NCBI GenBank assembly: GCA_963630635.1
Contig: CAVGOA010000001.1
Span: forward strand, 62,001-126,000
Direction of reading: 5' to 3'
DNA length: 64,000 nucleotides
Source: Paratractidigestivibacter sp963630635
Lineage (GTDB): Bacteria > Actinomycetota > Coriobacteriia > Coriobacteriales > Atopobiaceae
Each line of letters starts with the position of its first letter. Within the stretch, counting starts at the first letter, position 1. Both the position numbers and the translations under genes were made by a program. The notes under the pieces were generated by a model. The model was not told the origin of the DNA and made no database searches. It worked only from the letters and a program-made list of their open reading frames with translations. Positions 44,998 through 53,687 of this stretch are shown here, in pieces.

Positions 44998-45555
44998 GTG
45001 GCACAAAAGCGTGACTCGCACCTTCGTGGTGCCCTTGAGCTTGTCTTATCTGTCGTCGTCGCCATTGGAATCGCGGTTTTTCTGCGCACCTTTGTGATCG
45101 GCGTCTACCAGGTTCCCACCGGCTCGATGCTCGAGACCATCCAGGAAGGCGACCTTTTGGTAGGCGAGAAGGTCTCGCTTCGGGCGTCGAGCCCCACCTA
45201 TGGCGACGTGGTTACCTTCGACAGCCCCATGAGCCCGGGCACGACCCTCATTAAACGCGTGATAGCCACGGGTGGACAGACCATCGATCTGCGCGACGGC
45301 ATTGTCTACGTGGATGGCCAGGCACTGGAAGAGAGCTCCTATACCCTGGGCAAGCGCACCGAGTCGCTTTCCAACTACGAGGGCTCGGCCGGTATCGAGT
45401 ATCCCTACACCGTGCCCGCCAACTGCGTCTTTGTCATGGGAGATAACCGCACCAACTCTTTGGACTCGCGCTACTTTGGACCCGTCTCGGTGAGTGCGGT
45501 AACATCAAAGGCGCTCTTCATCTATTGGCCCTTGAGCGACATCAGGACTTTGTAA
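44998..45555 (+). CDS. lepB: Signal peptidase I
   Basis: Removes signal peptides outside the membrane. 185 residues from GTG 44998 with AGGGAGG upstream. One N-terminal anchor (about 13-30). Catalytic Ser43 in PTGSM and general-base Lys86 in LIKRV. Box E MGDNRTNSLDSRYFG is present. The order trmD-lepB is retained, but rplS, usually between or beside them, is 8 kb downstream. Confidence 0.96.
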   Translation: MAQKRDSHLRGALELVLSVVVAIGIAVFLRTFVIGVYQVPTGSMLETIQEGDLLVGEKVSLRASSPTYGDVVTFDSPMSPGTTLIKRVIATGGQTIDLRDGIVYVDGQALEESSYTLGKRTESLSNYEGSAGIEYPYTVPANCVFVMGDNRTNSLDSRYFGPVSVSAVTSKALFIYWPLSDIRTL

Positions 45556-45586
45556 GCAACCGCTTTGGCAAAAAGGGGAGACTTAT

Positions 45587-46498
45587 ATGAACAAAAACGC
45601 CCTCACGTTCCAAGACATGATCTTAGAGCTTGAGCACTACTGGGCAAAGCAGGGCTGCACTGTCATGCAGCCCTACGACTCCGAGGTGGGTGCCGGCACC
45701 TTCCACACCGCTACCACCCTGCGCAGCCTTGGCGCGTCCGCGTGGCGCACCTGCTACCCGCAGCCCTGCCGCCGCCCCGCCGACGGCCGCTATGGCGAGA
45801 ATCCCAACCGCATGCAGCACTACTACCAGTTCCAGGTCATCTTGAAGCCCTGCCCGGTTGACTCGCAGGACCTCTACCTGGGCTCGCTCAAGGCTATCGG
45901 CCTGGACCCCGATGAGCACGACGTGCGCTTTGTCGAGGACGACTGGGAGAGCCCCACGCTGGGTGCCTGGGGCCTTGGCTGGGAGGTCTGGATGGACGGT
46001 ATGGAGGTCACCCAGTACACCTACTTCCAGCAGGTGGGCGGCATTGAGGTCGACCCCGTTCCCGTCGAGATCACCTACGGCCTCGAGCGCATTGCCATGT
46101 ATGCCCAGGGTGTCGACTCGGTCTATGACCTTGTGTGGAGCTACCTGCCCGACGGCACGCCCATGACCTACGGCGACGTTTTCCACGAGAACGAGTTCGA
46201 GTTCTCGACCTACAACTTCGAGGTTGCCGACGTCGACATGATGCGACGCAAGTTCGACGAGTACGAGGCCGAGTGCCACTCCTGTCTGGATCACAAGTTG
46301 CCGCTTCCTGCCTACGACTGCGTCATGAAGTGCAGCCATGCCTTTAACATCCTGGACGCCCGCGGCGCCATTTCTGCTACCGAGCGCGCTAACTACATCC
46401 TACGCGTGCGCAGCGTGGCCAAGGCCTGCTGCGAGTCCTACCTGGCCGAGGTCGCTTCTAAGACCAAAGACGACAAAAAGATTGGGGAGGTGGCGTAG
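45587..46498 (+). CDS. glyQ: Glycyl-tRNA synthetase alpha subunit
   Basis: 303 residues, class II catalytic subunit of the alpha2-beta2 enzyme: LEHYWAKQGCTVMQPYDSEVG (partly quoted), then PCRRPADGRYGENPNR and GLERIAMYAQGV. AGGGGAG precedes the ATG. It lies 31 bases after lepB, too close for a T-box leader. Confidence 0.97.
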   Translation: MNKNALTFQDMILELEHYWAKQGCTVMQPYDSEVGAGTFHTATTLRSLGASAWRTCYPQPCRRPADGRYGENPNRMQHYYQFQVILKPCPVDSQDLYLGSLKAIGLDPDEHDVRFVEDDWESPTLGAWGLGWEVWMDGMEVTQYTYFQQVGGIEVDPVPVEITYGLERIAMYAQGVDSVYDLVWSYLPDGTPMTYGDVFHENEFEFSTYNFEVADVDMMRRKFDEYEAECHSCLDHKLPLPAYDCVMKCSHAFNILDARGAISATERANYILRVRSVAKACCESYLAEVASKTKDDKKIGEVA

Positions 46499-48598
46499 AT
46501 GAGTGCCGCAACCTGTGATTTTCTCTTCGAGATCGGCTGCGAGGAGATGCCTTCCGCGCCGTTGATGAACGCCGCCAAGCAGCTTCCCAAGCTCGTTATC
46601 TCGCGCCTGGACGCTGCCGGCCTTGCCCACGGCGACGTGCGCGTCATCTCGACCCCGCGCCGCCTTGCCGCCATCGTGGCCGATGTCGCGACCCAGACCG
46701 AGGCCATCCACGAGGTCATGCGCGGGCCTAAGGCCCAAATCGCCTTCGATGCCGACGGCAACCCCACCAAGGCTGCCCAGGGCTTTGCCCGCAAGTGCGG
46801 AGTCGACGCGGCAGACCTTACCCGCAGCGTGGCCGAGGACGGCAACGAGTACGTCTTTGCCGAGAAGAACGTGGCGTCTGCGCCCGCTATGCCGATCCTG
46901 TCTGCCCTGGGCCACGACGTCATCGCGGCCATCGAGTGGCCCAACTACCGCTCCCAGCGTTGGGGCTCCGAGCACGAGACCTTTGTCCGCCCGATCCGCT
47001 GGATCTGCGCCCTTCTCGGCTCCGAGGTCGTACCTGTGACCTACGCCGACGTCACCAGCTCTAACGTGACCTATGGCCACCGTGTGCTGGGGCCCGGCGC
47101 CCACACCGTGAGCGAGCCTTCTGCCTACGAGAAGGTCCTCGAGGACGCCTTCGTGCTTTCGGCCGAGCGCCGCGAGGAGGTCATCTGCGAGGGCATCGCC
47201 AAAATCGAGGCCGAGCGCGCAGGCGCCCGCGTCGACACCCCTAAGCGCATCTTCGACGAGGTCGTTAACCTCTGCGAGTGGCCTACCGTGCTTGTGGGCA
47301 AGTTCGACGAGGATTTCCTTAAGGTCCCGCAAGAGATCATCTGCGAGTCCATGCTCTCTAACCAGCGCTACTTCCCGATCTTTGACGCCGAGGGCAAGCT
47401 TACCCGCGAGTTCGTGATCGTCTCTAACGCAAACCCTGCCGTGAGCGACACCGTCGTGGCCGGCAACGAGCGCGTCGTGCGCCCGCGCCTGGATGACGCC
47501 AAGTTCTTCTTTGACGAGGACCTGAAGCGCCCCATGGAGGAGTTCGTCCAGCGCCTAGGCATCGTCACTTTCCAGGAGAAGCTGGGCACCACCCTGCAAA
47601 AGGTGGGCCGTATGGAGAAGCTCGCCGAGCTTTGCGCGACGCAGGCGGGCCAAGACGAGGCCGGCGTGAAGAACGCCGTGCGCGCCGCCCACCTTGCCAA
47701 GGCAGACCTGGTCTCGCAGGCCGTCGTCGAGTTCACCAACCAGCAGGGCGTCATGGGCGGCTACTATGCCCTGGCCGCCGGCGAGGACCCCGAGGTCGCA
47801 AAGGCCATCCGCGAGCACTACCGCCCGCGCTTCGCAGGCGACGAGTTGCCGTCTTCTGATTGCGGCAAGTGCGTGGCTGTGGCCGATAAGCTCGACACCG
47901 TATGCGGCCTGTTTGCCATCGGCGAGCCCCCCACCGGCTCTTCCGACCCCTTTGCCGTGCGCCGCAGCGCCATCGGCATCATCGCGATGCTTCGCGCCAT
48001 GCCCACGGTCTCCCTCAAGGCTATGATCGCACGTGCCCTTAAGAACTACACCGAGCAGGGCCTCGAGTTCGACGCCGCGCAGGTGGCCGCCGACGTCGAG
48101 CGCTTCTTTGCCGGCCGTCTTGCCGGCATCGCCAAGGACGAGGGCGTGAAGAACGACACCATCGAGGCCGTCGCCGCCGTGGGCGTTATCGACCCTGCCG
48201 AGTTCTTCGCCCGCGCCCGCGCCCTCGACGGCGCCCGCGCCGAGCAGCCCGAGCTTTTCGACGACCTTGCCACCGCCTTTGCCCGCGCTCACAACCTGGC
48301 CGACGCCTCGCTTGGTTGCGACGTGGACCAGTCGATCCTCACCCAGCCCGAGAAAGACCTTCTCGCCGCCTGCGAGACCGGCGAGAAAAATGTGGCCGCC
48401 GCACTCCAAAATTCGGACTTCGAGGCCGCCTGTTCTGCACTGGCCGCTCTTAAAGAGCCGATTGACCGATTCTTTGCCGATGTTTTGGTTATGGACGAGG
48501 ATACTCGGGTAAGGGAAAACCGCCTGCGTCTCCTTAACAGGTTCGCTAAGGTCTTCGAGGGCGTCGCGGACATCTCCGCGCTTTCCCGCAAGAAGTAG
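46499..48598 (+). CDS. glyS: Glycyl-tRNA synthetase beta subunit
   Basis: 699 residues, starting right after the glyQ stop. It has the beta-subunit opening FLFEIGCEEMPSAPL, VMRGPKAQIAFD, and the HD-like core near QGVMGGYYALAAGEDPEVA, with a C-terminal anticodon-binding helical domain. Full length. Confidence 0.97.
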   Translation: MSAATCDFLFEIGCEEMPSAPLMNAAKQLPKLVISRLDAAGLAHGDVRVISTPRRLAAIVADVATQTEAIHEVMRGPKAQIAFDADGNPTKAAQGFARKCGVDAADLTRSVAEDGNEYVFAEKNVASAPAMPILSALGHDVIAAIEWPNYRSQRWGSEHETFVRPIRWICALLGSEVVPVTYADVTSSNVTYGHRVLGPGAHTVSEPSAYEKVLEDAFVLSAERREEVICEGIAKIEAERAGARVDTPKRIFDEVVNLCEWPTVLVGKFDEDFLKVPQEIICESMLSNQRYFPIFDAEGKLTREFVIVSNANPAVSDTVVAGNERVVRPRLDDAKFFFDEDLKRPMEEFVQRLGIVTFQEKLGTTLQKVGRMEKLAELCATQAGQDEAGVKNAVRAAHLAKADLVSQAVVEFTNQQGVMGGYYALAAGEDPEVAKAIREHYRPRFAGDELPSSDCGKCVAVADKLDTVCGLFAIGEPPTGSSDPFAVRRSAIGIIAMLRAMPTVSLKAMIARALKNYTEQGLEFDAAQVAADVERFFAGRLAGIAKDEGVKNDTIEAVAAVGVIDPAEFFARARALDGARAEQPELFDDLATAFARAHNLADASLGCDVDQSILTQPEKDLLAACETGEKNVAAALQNSDFEAACSALAALKEPIDRFFADVLVMDEDTRVRENRLRLLNRFAKVFEGVADISALSRKK

Positions 48599-48608
48599 GG
48601 TTGGAAAA

Positions 48609-48638
48609 ACCGGCCAGGGCAGACGTGCCTTGGCCGGT
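48609..48638 (-). terminator. Minus-strand-facing terminator hairpin between glyS and the PPDK regulator
   Basis: 13-base arms ACCGGCCAGGGCA and TGCCTTGGCCGGT with loop GACG and one wobble pair. The T tract follows only on the minus strand (AAAAA at 48605-48609 on plus), so as a Rho-independent terminator it points leftward. On the plus strand it could instead act as an mRNA stabiliser or attenuator before the regulator gene. Confidence 0.6.
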
Positions 48639-48663
48639 CTCAATCAGATTTGGAGGTCGATAA

Positions 48664-48770
48664 ATGGCCACGCTGGACTTGGACAATGACATCTTTGGGG
48701 ACGTTGTCCCGCTTATCTTCGTTCTTTCGGACTCTCGCGGTGAGACCGCCAACACCGTCGTGATGGCCGC
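48664..48770 (+). CDS. PPDK/PEP synthase regulatory protein (N-terminal fragment; rest lost in assembly gap)
   Basis: Only about 35 residues are readable before the N run: VVPLIFVLSDSRGETANTVVMAA, which matches the start of the DUF299 family (bifunctional kinase/phosphorylase). The family inactivates PPDK by ADP-dependent Thr phosphorylation and reactivates it by pyrophosphate-forming removal. GGAGGTCG precedes the ATG. The ppdK gene next door supports the call. The family needs about 270 residues, yet the open frame through the Ns would give only 133, so the gap length is probably nominal. YSETPRSE before the stop at 49065 may be its C-terminus, if the frame is kept. Confidence 0.85.
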
Positions 48771-49038
48771 NNNNNNNNNNNNNNNNNNNNNNNNNNNNNN
48801 NNNNNNNNNNNNNNNNNNNNNNNNNNNNNNNNNNNNNNNNNNNNNNNNNNNNNNNNNNNNNNNNNNNNNNNNNNNNNNNNNNNNNNNNNNNNNNNNNNNN
48901 NNNNNNNNNNNNNNNNNNNNNNNNNNNNNNNNNNNNNNNNNNNNNNNNNNNNNNNNNNNNNNNNNNNNNNNNNNNNNNNNNNNNNNNNNNNNNNNNNNNN
49001 NNNNNNNNNNNNNNNNNNNNNNNNNNNNNNNNNNNNNN
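48771..49038. other. Assembly gap (268 N)
   Basis: Unresolved bases inside the PPDK regulator gene. True content and length are unknown. Confidence 1.
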
Positions 49039-49097
49039 TACAGCGAGACGCCGCGCTCCGAGTAAAAATCCAAATCACTTCACAGTGTAGCGCGTTT

Positions 49098-49129
49098 AGG
49101 CCCCGGATGTTTCCCGGGGCCTATTTTTT
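49098..49129 (+). terminator. Terminator after the PPDK regulator gene
   Basis: AGGCCCCGG (49098-49106) pairs with CCGGGGCCT (49114-49122), then ATTTTTT. It separates the regulator from ppdK, which therefore needs its own promoter in 49130-49300. I see no convincing -35/-10 pair there. Confidence 0.92.
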
Positions 49130-49260
49130 GTGCCGTTCGCCCGTTCACCTAACAGGGTCGACCTTCTGGCAAATAGGTACGGGTTTCTCGCCGACTGGTT
49201 GATACCATAGCGCAGTGCCTCGAAGGACAAGCGTTCTTCCTTAGGCATTCAGCAGTGAGT

Positions 49261-49281
49261 GCATGTCTGTAAATTACATGC
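49261..49281. promoter_or_regulatory. Short inverted repeat in the ppdK leader
   Basis: GCATGT (49261-49266) and ACATGC (49276-49281) are separated by nine bases, 27 bases before the ppdK start. It could be an operator or a weak hairpin; the arms are short. Confidence 0.25.
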
Positions 49282-49307
49282 CAGGAAACAAGTCACAAGG
49301 GGACAAA

Positions 49308-52073
49308 ATGGCTGAGAAGCACGTGTACCGTTTTGGCGCCGGAATCGACGGTGTCAACGCCACCGAGCCCGCTGGCGAGACCGTCGAGCAGGCGAAGTGG
49401 ATCGTCGGCGGCAAGGGCGCCAACCTTGCCGAGATGGCAAAGATCGGTCTTCCCGTTCCTCCGGGATTCTCCATCACCTGCCAGACCTGCGTTAAGTACG
49501 CCAACTCCGGCAACCAGTGGGAGGACGGCGTCCTGGACGAGATCGACGCTGCCCGTGAGAACCTCGAGGAGCGCATGGGCAAGAAGCTCGGCGACGCCGA
49601 GGACCCGCTGCTCGTCTCTGTTCGTTCTGGCGCTCCCTTCTCGATGCCCGGCATGATGGACACCGTCCTTAACCTGGGCTTGAACGATATCTCGGTCCAG
49701 GGCCTCATCGCCCAGACCGGCAACGAGCGCTTTGCTTACGACTCTTACCGCCGCTTTGTCCAGATGTTCTCCAACGTCGTCATGGGCATCGACGGTGACC
49801 TCTTCGAGGACGCCATCAACGCCAAGAAGGCCGAGAAGGGCGTGAAGCTCGACACCGAGCTCGACGCTGACGACCTCAAGGACCTCGTCGAGACCTTCAA
49901 GCAGATCTTCGCCGTCAACGTCGACTCTCAGGCTCACCCCGAGGTTGCCCCCGACGGCCGCGCCGCCTTCCCGCAGGATCCCAAGCTGCAGCTGCGCCTT
50001 GCCATCGAGGCCGTCTTTGGTTCCTGGATGAACGAGCGCGCCATCATCTACCGCAAGCAGAACAAGATTTCCGACGACCTCGGCACCGCCGTCAACGTCC
50101 AGGTCATGGTCTTTGGCAACAAGGGCGAGACCTCCGCTACCGGCGTCGCCTTCACCCGCAACCCCGCCAACGGCACCAAGGAGTTCTACGGTGACTTCCT
50201 GGTCAACGCCCAGGGCGAGGACGTCGTGGCCGGCATCCGCAACACCGAGCCCATCGCCGACCTCAAGAAGATCCCCGGCCTCGAGGAGGCTGGCCAGCAG
50301 CTCGACGACATCTTCGTCCAGCTTGAGGAGCACTACCACGACATGATGGACATCGAGTTCACCATCGAGCAGGGTAAGCTCTGGATGCTCCAGACCCGCG
50401 TGGGCAAGCGCACCGCCATGGCCGCCCTTGCCATCGCCATGCAGTTCGAGGCCGAGGGCGCCATTTCCAAGGAAGAAGCGGTCATGCGCGTCGCCCCCGA
50501 GCAGCTCGACCAGCTCCTCCACCCGCAGTTTGACCCCAAGGCCGACTTCAAGGTTCTCACCAAGGGCATGAACGCTTCCCCCGGCGCTGCCGTGGGTAAG
50601 GTCGTCTTCTCTGCCGACGAGGCCGTGAGCTGCGCCAACAAGGAGCAGCCCTGCATCCTCGTTCGCTGGGAGACCACCCCTGACGACCTCAAGGGCATGG
50701 TCGCTGCCGAGGGCATCTTGACCTCTCACGGCGGCAAGACCAGCCACGCGGCCGTTATCGCCCGTGGCATGGGCGCCCCCTGCGTCTGCGGCGCCGAGGC
50801 CTTGAAGATCGACGCCAAGAACAAGGAGGTCGTGGTCTCCGGCACCGACGTGGTCCTGCACGAGGGCGACGTCATCTCCATCAACGGCACCACCGGCGAC
50901 GTCATCCTGGGCGCTGTGCCCCTGGTTCGCCCCGAGCTCACCGGCGATCTCGAGACCATCCTTACCTGGGCAGACGAGATTCGTCGCGACGCTTCCCGTG
51001 GCCGCATCTTTGGCGTTCGCGCCAACGCCGATAACCCCGAGGACGCTCAGCTGTCCCGTGACTTCGGCGCCGAGGGCATTGGCCTTGACCGCACCGAGCA
51101 CATGTTCCTGGGCGACCGCAAGGAGATCATCCAGTCCTTCATCCTGGCCGAGCGCACCGGCGCCAAGCAGCAGGCCCTGGGTCAGCTGCTGAAGGTCCAG
51201 ACCGACGACTTCCTGGGCATGTTCAAGGCCATGGACGGCAAGACCGTCATCGTCCGTCTCCTCGATCCGCCTCTGCACGAGTTCCTGGACAACCCCCGCG
51301 AGTACGCCGTTGAGCTTGCTCACGCCGAGGACCGCGGCGAGTCCGATATCCAGCTCAAGGCCCGTCGCGACCTTCTCGCCCGCCTGGACTCCTTCCAGGA
51401 GGCCAACCCCATGCTCGGTCTTCGCGGCTGCCGCCTGGGTATTGTTTACCCCGAGCTCACCGAGATGCAGGTCCGCGCTATCGCCAGCGCCGCCGCCCAC
51501 CTCAAGAAGCGCGGCTTTGATCCCAAGCCCGAGATCATGGTCCCGCTGGTCGGCACCGTCGAGGAGCTCAAGGTTGTCCGCGAGCAGATCGAGAGCGTCA
51601 TCGCCTCTGTCTCCGAGCAGACCGGCGTCGAGCTGTCCATCCCCATCGGCTGCATGATTGAGATTCCGCGTGCCGCCGTCACCGCCGATGAGATCGGCAA
51701 GTACGCCGACTTCTTCTCCTTCGGCACCAACGACCTCACCCAGATGGGCTTCGGCTACTCCCGCGACGACGTCGAGAGCGCCTTCATCCCGCTGTACCTC
51801 AACAAGAAGATCTTGAAGACCAACCCCTTCGAGACTCTTGACTACGGTATCGCCAAGCTCGTGAAGCTGGGCGTCGAGGGCGGCCACCAGGCCAACGACA
51901 AGATCGTCTGCGGCGTCTGCGGCGAGACGGGCGGCGACCCCGACTCCATCCAGATGTACTACGACCTGGGTCTTGACTACGTGTCCTGCTCGCCGTACCG
52001 CGTGCCCATCGCTCGCCTTGCTGCGGCCCAGGCCAAGATCAAGTCCAACGGCGGCGCCCAGAAGCTCGCGTAA
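49308..52073 (+). CDS. ppdK: Pyruvate, phosphate dikinase
   Basis: Interconverts PEP, AMP and PPi with pyruvate, ATP and Pi. 921 residues from ATG 49308 (AAGGGGA upstream; the ATG at 49263 lacks a site). The ATP-grasp N-terminal domain has GGKGANLAEMA and RSGAPFSMPGMMDTVLNLG. The central swivelling domain holds GGKTSHAAV with regulatory Thr478 and catalytic His480. The C-terminal PEP/pyruvate barrel has LGLRGCRLG, FSFGTNDLTQM and CGVCGETGGDP with catalytic Cys871. The adjacent regulator probably phosphorylates Thr478. In anaerobes it supports PPi-dependent glycolysis or gluconeogenesis. Confidence 0.97.
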   Translation: MAEKHVYRFGAGIDGVNATEPAGETVEQAKWIVGGKGANLAEMAKIGLPVPPGFSITCQTCVKYANSGNQWEDGVLDEIDAARENLEERMGKKLGDAEDPLLVSVRSGAPFSMPGMMDTVLNLGLNDISVQGLIAQTGNERFAYDSYRRFVQMFSNVVMGIDGDLFEDAINAKKAEKGVKLDTELDADDLKDLVETFKQIFAVNVDSQAHPEVAPDGRAAFPQDPKLQLRLAIEAVFGSWMNERAIIYRKQNKISDDLGTAVNVQVMVFGNKGETSATGVAFTRNPANGTKEFYGDFLVNAQGEDVVAGIRNTEPIADLKKIPGLEEAGQQLDDIFVQLEEHYHDMMDIEFTIEQGKLWMLQTRVGKRTAMAALAIAMQFEAEGAISKEEAVMRVAPEQLDQLLHPQFDPKADFKVLTKGMNASPGAAVGKVVFSADEAVSCANKEQPCILVRWETTPDDLKGMVAAEGILTSHGGKTSHAAVIARGMGAPCVCGAEALKIDAKNKEVVVSGTDVVLHEGDVISINGTTGDVILGAVPLVRPELTGDLETILTWADEIRRDASRGRIFGVRANADNPEDAQLSRDFGAEGIGLDRTEHMFLGDRKEIIQSFILAERTGAKQQALGQLLKVQTDDFLGMFKAMDGKTVIVRLLDPPLHEFLDNPREYAVELAHAEDRGESDIQLKARRDLLARLDSFQEANPMLGLRGCRLGIVYPELTEMQVRAIASAAAHLKKRGFDPKPEIMVPLVGTVEELKVVREQIESVIASVSEQTGVELSIPIGCMIEIPRAAVTADEIGKYADFFSFGTNDLTQMGFGYSRDDVESAFIPLYLNKKILKTNPFETLDYGIAKLVKLGVEGGHQANDKIVCGVCGETGGDPDSIQMYYDLGLDYVSCSPYRVPIARLAAAQAKIKSNGGAQKLA

Positions 52074-52099
52074 GCGCTCCTTATAGCAAACCCGTTATG

Positions 52100-52136
52100 G
52101 GGAGACGAGTCTTTTATCAGGCTCGTCTCCCTTTTT
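52100..52136 (+). terminator. Terminator after ppdK
   Basis: GGGAGACGAG (52100-52109) pairs with CTCGTCTCCC (52122-52131), followed by TTTTTG. Confidence 0.93.
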
Positions 52137-52193
52137 GTGTGTGCGGGCTGGTAAGGTTTCTTGGTCTTACGTATTTGTCGATAGGGGAGTTAC

Positions 52194-53168
52194 GTGGCGA
52201 GAAGATCTGACGAGGGCTCGGGCAGCCTGGCTTTTGTTGCGGCCTTGCTGGTAGTGGTTTTGCTGGGTGCCGCCGGGTTCTTTGGCTACCTGCTGTTCTT
52301 CCCCAAGGGGCAAGACAGCGGCGCGAACGCCGCGCCACAGGTGCGGGCCGAGCTCTGCGCTAAGGCGTTTTCTGAGTACACCTGGGACGAGCTGTCGCAG
52401 ATATCCGCCAAGATCTCTGAAGCCGCCACAGACGAAGAGGGAATGGCCATTGCTCGCGAGTTTGGGCTGGTGGATGCGTCTGGCAACATCGTTGACCAAG
52501 AGCGTGACGTGGTCTTGTCCACGAACTTCCTGGCAAAGGCCCGCGTTGTTGGCGTGCGCTCAGACACTAGGGCAGACAACGGCAAACCCGCCGGCCTCAC
52601 CTTCATGGTGACGCCCATCTCGCGCGAGGCCATGAACGCGACCGATACCAACTCCGGCGGCTGGGAGGCATCGTCGCTGCGTACGTGGCTTTCTGCCGAC
52701 GGCTTGGCGCTTTTGCCCGCCGATCTTTCTTCTGTCATCGTGGCTGCCAACAAGAACACCAACAACACCGGTCTTACCGACGAGCTAGATAGCGTCACCA
52801 CTACCCAGGACAAGCTGTGGTGTTTCTCGGCAAGCGAGGTCTTTGGCGCCGTGGACTGGAACGTCCAGGAGTTCAGCGAGACAAACCTCTACCTTGACCC
52901 GCCTGCCTATGACGCGATCCTTGCCAGGGAAGGCGCTCAGTACCAGTGGTTTACGCAGATTGGCGCCAGCACCGCGCAGACGGCGGTCGACGGTCTTGTG
53001 ATGACCTATGGCGGACCCGCCTTGTGCTGGTGGCTTCGCTCCACGTACGCCTACGACTTTTTGGGCAACGACCCCGGCGTGTTTTACCAGGTTATGCAAA
53101 ATGGCTACCCGTCCACGACTGCAAGGGCTTCTTCTCAGCTGGGCGTGACCGTGGGATTTTGCCTTTAG
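52194..53168 (+). CDS. Membrane-anchored DUF6273-type protein
   Basis: 324 residues from GTG 52194 (AGGGGAG upstream). One N-terminal membrane segment (about 12-35) with few charges before it; the rest is probably outside the cell. Residues about 150-324 follow the DUF6273 pattern: GGWEASSLRTWL, a middle block DKLWCFSASEVFG, WWLRST, and the closing LGVTVGFCL. The domain is common in surface proteins of gut bacteria and its function is unknown. Codons two to four include the rare pair AGA AGA within a CGAGAAG heptamer (52198). It stands alone between terminator and rplS promoter. Confidence 0.8.
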   Translation: MARRSDEGSGSLAFVAALLVVVLLGAAGFFGYLLFFPKGQDSGANAAPQVRAELCAKAFSEYTWDELSQISAKISEAATDEEGMAIAREFGLVDASGNIVDQERDVVLSTNFLAKARVVGVRSDTRADNGKPAGLTFMVTPISREAMNATDTNSGGWEASSLRTWLSADGLALLPADLSSVIVAANKNTNNTGLTDELDSVTTTQDKLWCFSASEVFGAVDWNVQEFSETNLYLDPPAYDAILAREGAQYQWFTQIGASTAQTAVDGLVMTYGGPALCWWLRSTYAYDFLGNDPGVFYQVMQNGYPSTTARASSQLGVTVGFCL

Positions 53169-53180
53169 GTTGTGAAGTTC

Positions 53181-53209
53181 TTGTTTGGGCGGCTCGCATG
53201 CCCTATAGT
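53181..53209 (+). promoter_or_regulatory. Probable rplS promoter
   Basis: TTGTTT (53181-53186), a 17-base spacer and TATAGT (53204-53209). The leader is about 60 bases. Confidence 0.6.
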
Positions 53210-53276
53210 TAATTTTCGTGTGTAAACCTATGTGCCGCTCGCCTTGCGTCGGCACCTCTAGAGAATGAGGAAAAAG

Positions 53277-53618
53277 ATGGACTACATTCGCGCAATTGAG
53301 CGTCAGCAGATCCGCGAGGATATCCCCGAGGTCATCGTTGGCGACAACGTCAAGGTGCACTACCGCATCAAGGAGGGCGAGCGCACCCGTGAGCAGGTCT
53401 TCCAGGGCGACGTCATCCGCATGAGCGGCGCTGGTGCCCGCGAGACCTTCACCGTCCGCAAGATCAGCTTTGGTGTTGGCGTCGAGCGCACTTTCCCGCT
53501 TCACAGCCCCAAGATCGCCAAGCTCGAGGTCGTGCGTCACGGTGTTGTGCGTCGCGCTAAGCTCTACTTCCTCCGCGACCGCGTGGGCAAGGCTGCCCGT
53601 CTTCGCGAGAAGCGCTAA
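53277..53618 (+). CDS. rplS: 50S ribosomal protein L19
   Basis: 113 residues from ATG 53277 (GAGGA upstream; the ATG at 53265 has no site). Family motifs: IPEVIVGDNVKVHYRIKEG, GVGVERTFPLHSPKI, and RRAKLYFLRDRVGKAARL. It has its own promoter and terminator, separate from trmD and lepB. Confidence 0.97.
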   Translation: MDYIRAIERQQIREDIPEVIVGDNVKVHYRIKEGERTREQVFQGDVIRMSGAGARETFTVRKISFGVGVERTFPLHSPKIAKLEVVRHGVVRRAKLYFLRDRVGKAARLREKR

Positions 53619-53641
53619 TTGCCTTAAGCACACAGGCTTTA

Positions 53642-53672
53642 AGAGCCGTTCCTTCGGGAGCGGCTCTTTTTT
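53642..53672 (+). terminator. Terminator after rplS
   Basis: AGAGCCG (53642-53648) pairs with CGGCTCT (53661-53667), with a TCC-TTCG-GGA top and a T6 run. Confidence 0.9.
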
Positions 53673-53687
53673 GCGAAAAGAGAGACC

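Noticed and set aside
45556..45586. T-box leader before glyQS, and likewise before trpS
   Set aside because: The glyQ gap is 31 bases and the trpS leader about 37 bases, too short for a T-box.
49293..51887. Long open frame on the minus strand opposite ppdK
   Set aside because: It is a composition shadow: GC-rich third positions of ppdK keep the antisense frame open. The translation is repetitive Leu/Val/Asp/Gly with no motif.
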